From NCBI RefSeq assembly GCF_004563925.1, contig NZ_SPNJ01000001.1:434001-498000 (forward strand): a stretch of 64,000 nt of DNA, read 5' to 3'. This DNA is from Herbaspirillum sp. 3R11 (GTDB lineage: Bacteria > Pseudomonadota > Gammaproteobacteria > Burkholderiales > Burkholderiaceae_D). The notes beneath the pieces were generated by a model, which worked only from the letters and a program-made list of their open reading frames with translations, searched no databases and had not been told where the DNA came from. Both the position numbers and the translations under genes were made by a program. Positions 24,033-33,001 of this stretch are shown here, piece by piece (position 1 is the stretch's first letter; each line of letters begins with the position of its first letter).

Positions 24033-26539
24033 CGCTTGACGATTTCGGCGTTGTTGCCTCAGCCGCCCTGCAGTCTATTGAATCCCTGCTTTTTGAATGG
24101 TTTCCCAATGGCGTCATTGAGGGCGCGGAGTTTTGTATTGGTTCTACCTCCGGCGAAGCCGGCAAATCTCTGCGGGTTCGCCTTCACGGCGAACGCGCAG
24201 GCTTTTGGTCAGATTTTTCTATGGACGGCGAAGCCGGCCGTGATCTTATTTCCCTCTACGAAGTCGCGAAGGGTGTTTCGCCTGGTCGAGCGTGCGCAGA
24301 ACTTGCATCCCAGCTCGGCGTAGCGATCACCAACGACGACGGTACAAAAACCGTCCCGTCCTTGGTTTCAAAAAATCCACCAAATCGTGCGCCTGCGCAA
24401 GCCGGCAAAGGGGTACAAGCCAAGTCGGAGAAGAAGCCAGCGACCGCTTGGGAACCAATCGTCCCGATTCCTGATGACGCGCCACCGTATCCTGCAGCGC
24501 ATCCTATTCGTGGTCTGCCTGAGCGGCGCTGGGAGTATCGCGATCAGGAGCGGCGTCTGTTGGGTGTGGTGTCGCGTTTTGTCACATCAGAGGGCGATAA
24601 GGACATCATCCCTTGCGTCTACGCGAGACATCCGGAGACGGGGCGATGCGATTGGCGGTGGATGCAGTGGCGCGTGCCTCGGCCGCTGTACCTGCCTGGT
24701 CCCATCGTGCCGGGACTGCCCGTACTGGTGGTCGAGGGGGAGAAATGCGCTGATGCCGCTTACGCGCTCTTCCATGAGACGTGGAACGTCGTGTCATGGC
24801 CGGGCGGTGGCAAGGCTGTTGAAAAGGCTGGATGGTCATCGCTGGCGGGGTATGACGTGCTGCTTTGGGCCGATGCCGACGCGCAGCCGTACAAGGGTAA
24901 CCACCCGCAAGCCGGTCAAATCAAACCGGAATGGGAACAGCCGGGCATGAAGGCCATGCAGAAGATTGCCGGCATCCTTCGGCAGCTCCGTTGCTCCGTC
25001 TCGCTCGTCGACATCCCAGAGCCTGGCATTAAGCCGGACGGCTGGGATATTGCCGACCTTATCCACGAGGATGGTGTGACGGCCGAAGACGTTGATGCCT
25101 GGTTAAGCAAGCGTCGGCCGCAGGCGGATGACGTCGCTGCAGTCGTCCCACAACAGGCAGAGGCGCCTGCATCTGCCGACGAGATTCCCCCGTGGGTTGA
25201 TGGACCTCCTGACGACGCTGTACCCCTAACTCCGGCTAGCGCGAAGGCGTTGGACTGGGCGGCCTTACGTGAATTGATGATCCCCAACAGCTCCGGTGGT
25301 GTGAAGGCGTGCCGCGAGAATGTGTTCCTGGCGTTGAAGCATGATGCCAAGCTGCAGGGCATCGTGGCTCGCGACTCGTTCGCTGAGCTACAGATGAAGA
25401 AGCGTTCGCCGCCATGGCAGTCGGATAGCGGTGAATGGAATGAAGGCGATGACTTCCACCTCGGTATGTACTTGGCGCGGCGGTATGGTCTGGTGATGGC
25501 ATCGGTCGGCGAGATCGAGAAAGCCGTGGCCCAGATCGCTCGTGAGCATGCGTTCAATCCCGTCGCTGACTACATGAACGCCTGCGCCGACAAGTGGGAC
25601 GGCACACCTCGCGTTGAAACTGCCTTCGTCACCTATTGGGGCGTCGAGGATTCTGAGTACGTCAGGTTGATCTCGACGATGTTCCTGGTCGGCCTTGCTG
25701 CCAGATCGTTCTATCCGGGCGTCAAGCACGACTGCGCGCCGGTGTTTGAAGGTGGGCAAGGGCGCGGCAAGTCTACTGCACTGAGTGTGCTGGCCGGCGA
25801 CTGGTACGCCGACACGCCATTCCGCATGGGTGAGAAAGACGGCTACTTATCGATTCAAGGTGTTCTGCTTTACGAGATCGCCGAGCTGGAGCAATTCAAC
25901 CGTTCGGAAGTGACGGCGGTGAAGGCATTTATGTCGAGCCGAAACGACCGCTATCGTGAGCCATACGGCCGTCGAGTCAAGAACGTGCCGCGTCGTACCT
26001 TGTTTGCTGCGACCACCAACGAGAACCAGTACTTCAAAGACCCGACCGGCAATCGCCGATTCTGGCCGGTCAACGTCGGCCGCATCGATATCGACAAGCT
26101 CACGGCAGACCGTGATCAGCTGTTCGGCGAAGCGGTCCATCTGATGCGTGCTAAGACCAAATGGTATCCGACGCAGGAGCAGCAGATCAGGCTGATCAAC
26201 GTTCACCAGGAGGACCGAGAGATTCCGGACCCTTGGATCGGACGTCTGTACGACTACTGCGAAGGTATCGATGGTGACGGCCGGATCCTTGCGGCAAACA
26301 AGCTGGAAAAGGTAACGGTGCGCGAGCTGCTGACCAGGGCGCTCCACATTGAAATAGGCAAGCTAGGACCGGCCAAGACCGAGACGATGCGCATCTCTAC
26401 ATGCATGCGCAAGCTGGGTTGGCGGAAGGATAGGCAGGCGTCTGGTGCGCGTGAATATTTCTATGAGCGCATCAAGGAAGAGGTGGTCGGCATGCAAGCG
26501 TCGACCTCCGGAGAGGCGGATGATGATCTGCCGCTATAG
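24029..26539 (+). CDS. Phage primase-helicase: TOPRIM plus VapE-type SF3 helicase
   Basis: The 836-residue protein starts at a GTG overlapping the previous stop. An N-terminal DUF3987/primase-like region includes a TOPRIM-like core (about 230-285, VLVVEGEKCADAA ... VLLWADADAQ). The C-terminal virulence-associated-E domain has a Walker A GGQGRGKST (about 574-582), a Walker B-like LLYEIAELE, and sensor-like TTNENQYFKDPTGNRRFWPV. This fusion can prime and unwind DNA at the phage origin. An iteron cluster immediately downstream is the likely target. Confidence 0.92.
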   Translation: MTLDDFGVVASAALQSIESLLFEWFPNGVIEGAEFCIGSTSGEAGKSLRVRLHGERAGFWSDFSMDGEAGRDLISLYEVAKGVSPGRACAELASQLGVAITNDDGTKTVPSLVSKNPPNRAPAQAGKGVQAKSEKKPATAWEPIVPIPDDAPPYPAAHPIRGLPERRWEYRDQERRLLGVVSRFVTSEGDKDIIPCVYARHPETGRCDWRWMQWRVPRPLYLPGPIVPGLPVLVVEGEKCADAAYALFHETWNVVSWPGGGKAVEKAGWSSLAGYDVLLWADADAQPYKGNHPQAGQIKPEWEQPGMKAMQKIAGILRQLRCSVSLVDIPEPGIKPDGWDIADLIHEDGVTAEDVDAWLSKRRPQADDVAAVVPQQAEAPASADEIPPWVDGPPDDAVPLTPASAKALDWAALRELMIPNSSGGVKACRENVFLALKHDAKLQGIVARDSFAELQMKKRSPPWQSDSGEWNEGDDFHLGMYLARRYGLVMASVGEIEKAVAQIAREHAFNPVADYMNACADKWDGTPRVETAFVTYWGVEDSEYVRLISTMFLVGLAARSFYPGVKHDCAPVFEGGQGRGKSTALSVLAGDWYADTPFRMGEKDGYLSIQGVLLYEIAELEQFNRSEVTAVKAFMSSRNDRYREPYGRRVKNVPRRTLFAATTNENQYFKDPTGNRRFWPVNVGRIDIDKLTADRDQLFGEAVHLMRAKTKWYPTQEQQIRLINVHQEDREIPDPWIGRLYDYCEGIDGDGRILAANKLEKVTVRELLTRALHIEIGKLGPAKTETMRISTCMRKLGWRKDRQASGAREYFYERIKEEVVGMQASTSGEADDDLPL

Positions 26540-26629
26540 GTCGGAAATGAATCGTCAGGTATCATTGAGCCAGGGATCGTGCGCGCATAAATCGCGTGCG
26601 GAAAAGGCTCATGCACTTGCCGATTTATC

Positions 26630-26901
26630 CCAACCTCCCAACCCCGTCCAACCTTTGAATTTCAAGGTTGGACGGCGGAAAGCCGCTCCAGTAGCCGGCC
26701 CGCCAACCTCCCAACCTTTTTATAAAAAATCCTCGCACACACATACGCGCCCGCGTATGTACGCGACGAGTACCGCTTTATTTTTTTTCTATTCCAATCA
26801 AAAAGAGGTTAGCGAGGTTAGGAGGTTGGCAAGTCCAACACCGAAGCGGCTTACAGCCGTCCAACCTTTTGCCCAACCTTTTCTTGTTCTGAGGAGGTTG
26901 G
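26630..26901. repeat. Iteron cluster, probable phage replication origin
   Basis: CCAACCT occurs exactly at 26630, 26648, 26703, 26711, 26861 and 26873, and its complement AGGTTGG at 26665, 26823 and 26895, with AGGTTAG at 26806 and 26815. Repeats flank an AT-rich stretch (about 26718-26805). A 12-bp stem with 8-nt loop is formed by 26644-26655 and 26664-26675. The block lies directly after the primase-helicase gene, where VapE/SaPI-type elements carry their origin. This accounts for the 366-bp gap 26540-26905. Confidence 0.72.
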
Positions 26902-26905
26902 TCGA

Positions 26906-27190
26906 ATGAAGGATATGCGCAACGACATGCCAACAATTTCGGGAATCGTCGATGACCTGCGGCGGCAATACGGACTTCTGCCGATTGACCGACAGATACG
27001 GCGAGCCATGCGAGGAGAGCCGACTTTCTTCGCGAAAGAGAACGGCCACACCATCGGAACACAAAGCAAGCGCGGAACGGTCGAGGTCTACTCCGACGAC
27101 CGAGGGATCAGTCAGACCCGGCCAGTGGTGGTCCCGGCAACATACATCGAATTCACGCTGCCTGAAGGCAAGCCAACCAGGGGAAAGTAA
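26906..27190 (+). CDS. Hypothetical early protein
   Basis: The 94-residue protein starts after GAGGAGGTTGG, a ribosome site that is also the last iteron. It overlaps the next start by 1 bp. The first half is helical and basic (ISGIVDDLRRQYGLLPIDRQ), the second beta-like. No family recognised. Confidence 0.68.
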   Translation: MKDMRNDMPTISGIVDDLRRQYGLLPIDRQIRRAMRGEPTFFAKENGHTIGTQSKRGTVEVYSDDRGISQTRPVVVPATYIEFTLPEGKPTRGK

Positions 27191-27855
27191 TGCTGCACGC
27201 AATTTCAAACGACGAAGGAATGTTCAAAGATGTGACACACGCGTTGCATGTCGCTTACCTGGTCATGTCGACCGAGGCTCGACAGGACTGCACGACAAGG
27301 GCGGCGCTGCTCAAAATGATGGAGTACGCCGAGGATCCGCTGACGGCGGAGCAGGCTGACTGGTTTGAAGAGTTGCGGGGCGTCGCATCGCAGTCTCTCA
27401 ATTTCAAGGGATTAAGTTCCGACGATATCCGGGCGCAATGCGCGCTGATCGTGTCGGCCGTTCGGAGCAAACTGCCTGCTCCGGAGATGTATGCCATGGA
27501 GGCACGCTTCACTCAGACTGAGTTTGAGGATGTACGAGGCGTGCGAAGGTTCGCCTTCTCAAGAGAGAAGGCGACGGCGATCAAGGCGTTGTCCGATTGG
27601 TTGCAGCCATCAGTGGGAACGTTGCCGTCGCTGGCCTTGGATTGTTTGGTGGCGAAGCAATATGCCAACCACAGTCGCACGTCGATCAGCTATCGGGATC
27701 TGGAAGCATCGTTCCACTTGCCGCGCATGACGTTCGCTCGCGCCGCAACGAAGATTAAGGCCAACATCCGTGCGCTTGAGTTGAGTGCGGCCAAGCGACT
27801 GCAGCTGCACTTCACTCAACAGGGCATCTTGCGGGAGCCGGAAAAAACCGCTTGA
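27190..27855 (+). CDS. Putative late-gene regulator (Q-like by position)
   Basis: The 221-residue protein has no motif I can name with confidence, though the C-terminal part looks like a helix-turn-helix (ISYRDLEASFHLPRMTFARA) followed by a basic helix. It is the last early gene, immediately before a sigma70-type promoter and two terminators that precede all late genes, exactly where lambda-like phages carry antiterminator Q or an activator. The role is inferred from position only. Confidence 0.6.
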   Translation: MLHAISNDEGMFKDVTHALHVAYLVMSTEARQDCTTRAALLKMMEYAEDPLTAEQADWFEELRGVASQSLNFKGLSSDDIRAQCALIVSAVRSKLPAPEMYAMEARFTQTEFEDVRGVRRFAFSREKATAIKALSDWLQPSVGTLPSLALDCLVAKQYANHSRTSISYRDLEASFHLPRMTFARAATKIKANIRALELSAAKRLQLHFTQQGILREPEKTA

Positions 27856-27881
27856 CGCTGTTGGGACAGCGCGAGTATATT
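27852..27881 (+). promoter_or_regulatory. Likely late promoter (pR'-like)
   Basis: TTGACG (27852-27857) and TATATT (27876-27881) are 18 bp apart. Transcription from here would meet a terminator 30 bp downstream, before the late genes, mirroring the lambda pR'-tR' arrangement. Confidence 0.65.
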
Positions 27882-27910
27882 TTCGCCACACTCGACGCAG
27901 TCACGTCCAA

Positions 27911-27944
27911 AGCCCTGATGAAGAAATTCATCGGGGCTTTTTCG
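27911..27944 (+). terminator. Rho-independent terminator downstream of the late promoter
   Basis: AGCCCTGATGAA pairs with TTCATCGGGGCT across a GAAA loop (one wobble), followed by TTTTTC. Confidence 0.85.
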
Positions 27945-27953
27945 TTTCTGTCG

Positions 27954-27967
27954 TGCAGACGTCTGCA
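27954..27967. repeat. Palindrome TGCAGACGTCTGCA, copy 3
   Basis: Perfect 14-bp palindrome (G before, T after) lying between the two terminators ahead of the late genes. Confidence 0.85.
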
Positions 27968-27995
27968 TCGTCATTGATCACGTGGGGAAGCGCTT

Positions 27996-28021
27996 GCCGT
28001 GCCTTCGGGCGCGGCTTTTTT
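27996..28021 (+). terminator. Second terminator with UUCG tetraloop
   Basis: GCCGTGCC (27996-28003) and GGCGCGGC (28008-28015) enclose a TTCG loop and precede six T residues. Confidence 0.88.
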
Positions 28022-28042
28022 ATTCTGAGTAGGAAGGTCGCA

Positions 28043-28429
28043 ATGGTTCAGAAAGCAAAGACGCCGTGTCGGCACATTGGTTGCCGTCACTTGGTGGATA
28101 CGCCTGGCTATTGCGAGCTGCACAAGTCCGAAGCAACCGGGTGGAACTCGCCCCGCTGGAGCGGTAGCCGCCATGAGCGAGGTTACGGGTCGAAGTGGAC
28201 CGAGATCCGGAAGCGGATCCTGGCTCGCGACAACGGCCTATGTCAGCCGTGCCTGAAGCAGCAGCGCTCGACCAGGGCGAAGCATGTTGACCACATCATT
28301 CGCAAGGCTGACGGCGGCAGTGATCGCGACGACAACCTGCAATCGATCTGCGTGGCCTGCCATCGGACGAAAACCGCGACAGAAGGCCGAGGCAGGCCGG
28401 GCGGAACGGAAGAAACAGGATTTTTTTGA
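28043..28429 (+). CDS. HNH endonuclease of the packaging module
   Basis: The ATG at 28043 (AGGAAGG upstream) gives 128 residues. Zinc-binding CxxC pairs (NGLCQPCLKQQ and SICVACHRTK) flank the HNH core HVDHIIRKADGG...DDNLQSICVACHRTK, with paired catalytic His in VDHI. HNH proteins directly upstream of P27/HK97-type terminases stimulate terminase cleavage of concatemers. An N-terminal Cys-rich segment (CRHIGCRHLVDTPGYCELH) may add a second zinc site. Confidence 0.92.
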   Translation: MVQKAKTPCRHIGCRHLVDTPGYCELHKSEATGWNSPRWSGSRHERGYGSKWTEIRKRILARDNGLCQPCLKQQRSTRAKHVDHIIRKADGGSDRDDNLQSICVACHRTKTATEGRGRPGGTEETGFF

Positions 28430-28480
28430 AAAATGCCAGCAGACCGGGGGGGCGGGTCGATTTTCTGGGCAAATCGTCGG

Positions 28481-28508
28481 CGGGGACTGTGCGCCCCGTC
28501 TTTTTTTT
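28481..28508 (+). terminator. Possible terminator between HNH and terminase genes
   Basis: CGGGG (28481-28485) pairs with CCCCG (28494-28498), followed by TC and eight T residues. The stem is short, so termination is probably partial. Confidence 0.55.
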
Positions 28509-28550
28509 GTGTGCGCAAGTTATGGAGGGGGGGGTATCTAAGGCTCCCCG

Positions 28551-29078
28551 ATGACTATGGGACAACGAGGACCACAACCACAAGCCAACGTGCTGAAACT
28601 GATGCGCGGCAATCCTGGAAAACGGCCGATCAACTTGGCCGACGGAGTAAATCCGGAGGTGGCGGTGCCGGACGCCCCGCGCCATCTCAACAAAGAGGCG
28701 CGCAAGGAATGGAAGCGCATCACCGTCGAGCTGGAAAAGTTGGGCTTGATCAGCCGTCTCGACCGTGCGGCGCTGGCGTTGTACTGCCAATCATGGGGCC
28801 GCCTGGTCGAACTGGAGACGGCTTTCGCTCGCCGGCAGGAGATGCTGGCCGAAAAATCGGAGGATCCGACAGCTGCGTACATCGATGTGGCCCCCAGCGG
28901 CTACCGGGCGCACGCCGTTGAGATCAATATCATTCGCTCGCTGCAGGACGAGGTCCACAAATTTCTGCAGAGTTTCGGGCTGTCGCCGTCAAGCCGTTCA
29001 CGCGTCACGCCGTCGACCAACCAGATGGCGCTGCCTGGAATGGAAGGACAAACAGGATGGGGGCAATTTAGCAAATGA
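28551..29078 (+). CDS. Terminase small subunit (P27 family)
   Basis: The 175-residue protein shows the P27 pattern: MGQRGPQPQANVLKLMRGNP at the start, APRHLNKEARKEWKRI, then DRAALALYCQSWGR, and a C-terminal LQDEVHKFLQSFGLSPSSR. It recognises the phage DNA for packaging and overlaps the large subunit start by 4 bp. Confidence 0.93.
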   Translation: MTMGQRGPQPQANVLKLMRGNPGKRPINLADGVNPEVAVPDAPRHLNKEARKEWKRITVELEKLGLISRLDRAALALYCQSWGRLVELETAFARRQEMLAEKSEDPTAAYIDVAPSGYRAHAVEINIIRSLQDEVHKFLQSFGLSPSSRSRVTPSTNQMALPGMEGQTGWGQFSK

Positions 29079-30742
29079 CTTTCGTCGATACAGCCAATCA
29101 GTACATCGACGATGTTCTGACTGGCCGTATCGTTGCATGCAAGTGGGTCAAGTTGGCGTGCGAACGTCAACTTCGCGACCTCGACCGTGCCGCGAAAGGC
29201 GATCCAGAGTTTCCGTATCGCTTTGACGAAGAGGCGGCCGGACGCATCTGTCAGTTCATCGAACTGTTGCCGCACACGAAAGGACGATGGGCGCGGAGTC
29301 GGGAGCGCATTTCCTTGGAGCCGTGGCAGGTTTTCATTCTGACCACCGTGTTCGGTTGGCTCCATGTCGACACAGGCCTGCGTCGTTTTCGTCGAGCCTA
29401 TGAAGAGGTTGCACGGAAGAACGCGAAGTCAACAAAGAGTTCCGGCATTGCCCTCTATCTGTTTGGTGCCGACAATGAGCCGGGGGCCGAGGTCTACAGT
29501 GCGGCGACCACCCGCGACCAGGCGAAGATCGTCTTTGACGATGCACGCGCCATGGCGATACGCGAACCGGAGATGTGCAGCACGCTGGCTATCGAAGTGC
29601 TGCAGAACCAGCTCCTGACAGATGACGGTAGTAAGTTCTTGCCACTGTCGGCCGAAGGCAGCACGCTCGACGGTCTCAACGTCCACGGCGGGATCATCGA
29701 TGAGTTGCACGCTCACAAGACGCGTGCCGTCTTCGATGTGATCGATAGCGCGACAGGTTCGCGGGATCAGTCGTTGCTGTGGATGATCACAACCGCCGGT
29801 ACGGATCGCACTGGCATTTGCTACGAGCAGCGCACACACGTCACCAAGATCCTGCAGAACATTTTTGTGGACGAAACCTTCTTCGGGATCATCTTTACCC
29901 TGGACGAAGAGGATGAGTGGGCAGACCCGAAGGTCTGGATCAAGTCGAACCCCAATCTCGGCATTTCCGTTTTCGTTGACGACCTGGAGATGGCAGTGCG
30001 CAAGGCGCTCTCCATGCCCAGCGCCGTTAACAATCTGCTGACGAAACGGCTCAACGTTTGGGTCAACGCCGACGCAGTCTGGATGGACATGCGGGCTTGG
30101 GAGCGCTGCGCCGACCGAACTCTCCAGCTCGACGACTTCGCCGGCGAGCCTTGTTGGATCGGGATGGACCTTGCGGAGAAGAGCGACTTCGCTGCTCTTG
30201 TGCTTGTGTTTGAACGGGCTGGCACGTTCTATGTGTTCACCCGCCTTTACTTGAACGAGGACGCCGTAACAAACGGAACGAACTCGCAGTACAGCGGTTG
30301 GGAGCGCGCCGGCCACATCATCGTCAACGAAGGCAATGCCACCGACTTCGATGTGATCGCCGATGACTTGCGTCGCTACTGCGAAACTTTCGACGTGCAG
30401 GAGATCCCATACGACCCGGCCATGTCTCGCTACTTCGCGACCAAGTTGGTACAGGAGGGCTTGCCGATGGTCGAGGTCAGGCAGGCGCCGATCTTCTTCA
30501 CGCAACCGCTGATCCAGACAGAGAACCTTGTCCTGGAGAAGAAACTGGTGTTTGACGGCAATCCTGCGATGACCTGGATGGTCAGCAACGTGGTGGTGAC
30601 CACTTCACGCTTCACCGGATTGAAGCACCCCACAAAAGAGCGCCCAGAAAACAAGATCGACGGTCCGATAGCGATGTTCCTTGCTCTCGGCCGGGCGATG
30701 CTGGGCAATGATGACGATGACGACGCGGCGGATGGATTGTAA
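29075..30742 (+). CDS. Terminase large subunit
   Basis: The 555-residue protein has an N-terminal ATPase with a Walker A-like ARKNAKST (about residues 113-120), a Walker B segment IIDELHAHK, and a C-terminal RNase H-like nuclease with metal ligands beginning IGMDLAEKSDFAAL. It forms the packaging motor on the portal and cuts DNA. Position between P27 small subunit and HK97 portal is standard. It ends 2 bp before the portal start. Confidence 0.95.
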   Translation: MTFVDTANQYIDDVLTGRIVACKWVKLACERQLRDLDRAAKGDPEFPYRFDEEAAGRICQFIELLPHTKGRWARSRERISLEPWQVFILTTVFGWLHVDTGLRRFRRAYEEVARKNAKSTKSSGIALYLFGADNEPGAEVYSAATTRDQAKIVFDDARAMAIREPEMCSTLAIEVLQNQLLTDDGSKFLPLSAEGSTLDGLNVHGGIIDELHAHKTRAVFDVIDSATGSRDQSLLWMITTAGTDRTGICYEQRTHVTKILQNIFVDETFFGIIFTLDEEDEWADPKVWIKSNPNLGISVFVDDLEMAVRKALSMPSAVNNLLTKRLNVWVNADAVWMDMRAWERCADRTLQLDDFAGEPCWIGMDLAEKSDFAALVLVFERAGTFYVFTRLYLNEDAVTNGTNSQYSGWERAGHIIVNEGNATDFDVIADDLRRYCETFDVQEIPYDPAMSRYFATKLVQEGLPMVEVRQAPIFFTQPLIQTENLVLEKKLVFDGNPAMTWMVSNVVVTTSRFTGLKHPTKERPENKIDGPIAMFLALGRAMLGNDDDDDAADGL

Positions 30743-30744
30743 CT

Positions 30745-31992
30745 ATGGGAATCAGAAACAGAATTGCCGGCGCGGTAGGCGGCTTCATGTCGCCTCCTGC
30801 GCTGCAAGCGAGCGCGGAGACCAGCGGCACGGCGTCGCCGGACAACTGGCTGCTGAAGTTGTTCGGAGGCGGTCGCACGACCAGCGGACAAGTGGTCACT
30901 CCGGATAGTGCATTGCGAGTGATGGCGGTGTATGCGGCGACTCGGATTCTTGCGGAATCGATGGCAAGCCTGCCAGTCAACGTGTACGAAGCGAAGGGCG
31001 GCAGTCGAAAGAAAGTGACGCAACATTCGCTGAGCGCGCTGCTGCACGACACGCCCAACCCTAGCAACACCTCGTTCGAGTTCGTCGAGATGGGGCAGGC
31101 GCACTTAGCGTTGCGCGGCAACTGCTACTCCTATGTGGAAGGCAACGCCAAGGGTGAAGTAACTGCACTCTATCCGTTGCATCCCGATAAGGTGGTGACA
31201 CGCTACGACAAGTCTGCGCATCGATTTACTTACGACATCGACGGCGAGGCGAACGTGCCGGCGTCGAATGTCCTGCACATTCGGGGCTTCTCCCTGGATG
31301 GCTTGGTCGGGCTGTCCCCGATATCGCTTGCCCGCGAAACGCTGGGGCTGGCGATGGCGGCGGAGCAGGTCGGGATGGAGGCATTCTCCGAGGGCTTCGT
31401 CCCGCCGATTGTCCTTGAGGTGCAGGAGAAGGCGAACAAGGAGCAGCGGCAGACGTATCGCAAAGAGTGGGTCGACCTGACGAAGAATCGCCGTGGCGGT
31501 CCGCCGGTGATTTCCGGCGGAATGAAGCTGCACACCTTGCGCATGTCGATGGCTGACCTCCAGTTCATCGAGTCGCGCAAGTTCAGCATCACGGAAATAT
31601 CTCGATTGTTCCGGGTGCCACCCCACATGCTCGCCGACTTGGAGCGCGCTACGCACTCCAACATCGAGCAGCAGTCGCTGGAGTTCTTGAAGTACACGCT
31701 AGCCCCCTGGATCAAACGATGGGAGCAGCGGATGAATCTCACGCTGCTGTCGGGCGTCGAGCGCGAGCGAGGCTTGTATATCAAGTTCAATGTTGATGCT
31801 TTGCTGCGCGGCGACATCAAGTCCCGCTTTGAGGCATACAAGATCGGGCTGGAAGGCCGCATCTTAAACGCCAACGAGTGCCGCGAGATGGAAGACCGCG
31901 ACGCCTACGATGCCGGCAACGCGTTCTGGGCACCACTCAACATGGCACCGATTGAAGTTCCGCGAGCCGGAACCGGAAAGGAAAAAACATGA
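30745..31992 (+). CDS. HK97-family portal protein
   Basis: The 415-residue protein has the HK97 portal pattern: RVMAVYAATRILAESMASLP, then VLHIRGFSLDGLVGLSP, RFSITEISRLFRVPPHML-like KFSITEISRLFRVPPHML, and QQSLEFLKYTLAPWIKRWEQ. It forms the dodecameric ring through which DNA enters and to which the tail joins. It overlaps the protease start by 4 bp. Confidence 0.95.
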   Translation: MGIRNRIAGAVGGFMSPPALQASAETSGTASPDNWLLKLFGGGRTTSGQVVTPDSALRVMAVYAATRILAESMASLPVNVYEAKGGSRKKVTQHSLSALLHDTPNPSNTSFEFVEMGQAHLALRGNCYSYVEGNAKGEVTALYPLHPDKVVTRYDKSAHRFTYDIDGEANVPASNVLHIRGFSLDGLVGLSPISLARETLGLAMAAEQVGMEAFSEGFVPPIVLEVQEKANKEQRQTYRKEWVDLTKNRRGGPPVISGGMKLHTLRMSMADLQFIESRKFSITEISRLFRVPPHMLADLERATHSNIEQQSLEFLKYTLAPWIKRWEQRMNLTLLSGVERERGLYIKFNVDALLRGDIKSRFEAYKIGLEGRILNANECREMEDRDAYDAGNAFWAPLNMAPIEVPRAGTGKEKT

Positions 31993-32924
31993 AGCATCCA
32001 TTGTTGGCTTCGCTTGTCTTCGGCCAGGCACACATGATTGAGCCTGCCAAGCTGGACATCATCCTGCGCGTCCTGGCTGATCGCATGGACTTGTCCCTGG
32101 AGGCACCTACGATGCCGGATCCTGGATCGGTGGCGGCGATGAGCAAGGGGCCGGTCGCCGCTTTGCAGGCTAGCGCGAGCAGCAGCTGGGGCGACGCAGG
32201 TGGCGGCGTCTCGATCTTGTCGGTCGCCGGCACTCTGGTACATCGGGCTTCCGGCCTCGATGCAATGTCGGGCCTGACCAGCTACGCCAGTTTGTCTGCG
32301 CAGTTTGATGCGATGCTGAATAGCTCGCAAGTCTCGCACATCGTGCTTGATCTCAACTCACCAGGAGGGTCGGTCAACGGAGCCTTCGATTTCGCAGATG
32401 AGATCTACAACGCACGCGGCACCAAGCCCATTACCGCAATCGTTGACGAATCCGCTTATTCCGCTGCCTACGTAATCGCAAGTGCTGCCGACGAGATCGT
32501 GCTGCCGCGAACCGGCGGCGTCGGCAGCATCGGCGTAGTGGCGGCACACATGGATCGCAGTGCCGCTAATGAACGCGACGGCATCAAAGTGACCTACGTG
32601 TACGCCGGGGCGAGAAAGGCTGACGGCAATCCGCACGAGCCGTTGTCGGCGGAAGCGCAGTCCGGACTGCAGGCAGAGGTCGATCGTGTGTACGAGCTGT
32701 TCGTGGAAACGGTTGCGCGCAACCGTGGCTTGAGCGTCGACGCAGTGCGCGCAACCGAAGCTGCGGTCTATCGCGGTCCTGGTGCCGTGGATGCCAAGTT
32801 GGCCGACCGGATCAGTCCGGCGAAGGATGCCTTGCGCGATGTGCTTGGACTGTATCAATCACCGGGTGGCGGGTCAGGGCGCTTTCAGCGTGCCGCCACC
32901 GCGATGCGCATCAAAGCAATGTAG
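31989..32924 (+). CDS. Capsid maturation protease (S49/SppA-like)
   Basis: The 311-residue protein has the S49 core HIVLDLNSPGGSVNGAFDFA and the catalytic serine segment DESAYSAAYVIASAAD, resembling lambda C and other S49 head proteases. It processes the scaffold and capsid N-terminus. It lies between portal and major capsid, as expected, and a terminator-like hairpin follows. Confidence 0.92.
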   Translation: MKHPLLASLVFGQAHMIEPAKLDIILRVLADRMDLSLEAPTMPDPGSVAAMSKGPVAALQASASSSWGDAGGGVSILSVAGTLVHRASGLDAMSGLTSYASLSAQFDAMLNSSQVSHIVLDLNSPGGSVNGAFDFADEIYNARGTKPITAIVDESAYSAAYVIASAADEIVLPRTGGVGSIGVVAAHMDRSAANERDGIKVTYVYAGARKADGNPHEPLSAEAQSGLQAEVDRVYELFVETVARNRGLSVDAVRATEAAVYRGPGAVDAKLADRISPAKDALRDVLGLYQSPGGGSGRFQRAATAMRIKAM

Positions 32925-32946
32925 GGATTCCCCGCGAGGGGCGTGG

Positions 32947-32974
32947 AGGGCCGTCAGACGATGGCCCTTTTTTT
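32947..32974 (+). terminator. Terminator-like hairpin between protease and capsid genes
   Basis: AGGGCC (32947-32952) pairs with GGCCCT (32963-32968), followed by a T run. It probably lets the capsid gene be tuned separately from upstream packaging genes. Confidence 0.7.
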
Positions 32975-33001
32975 ATTCAATGTCAGAAAAGGAAAGTGAA
33001 T

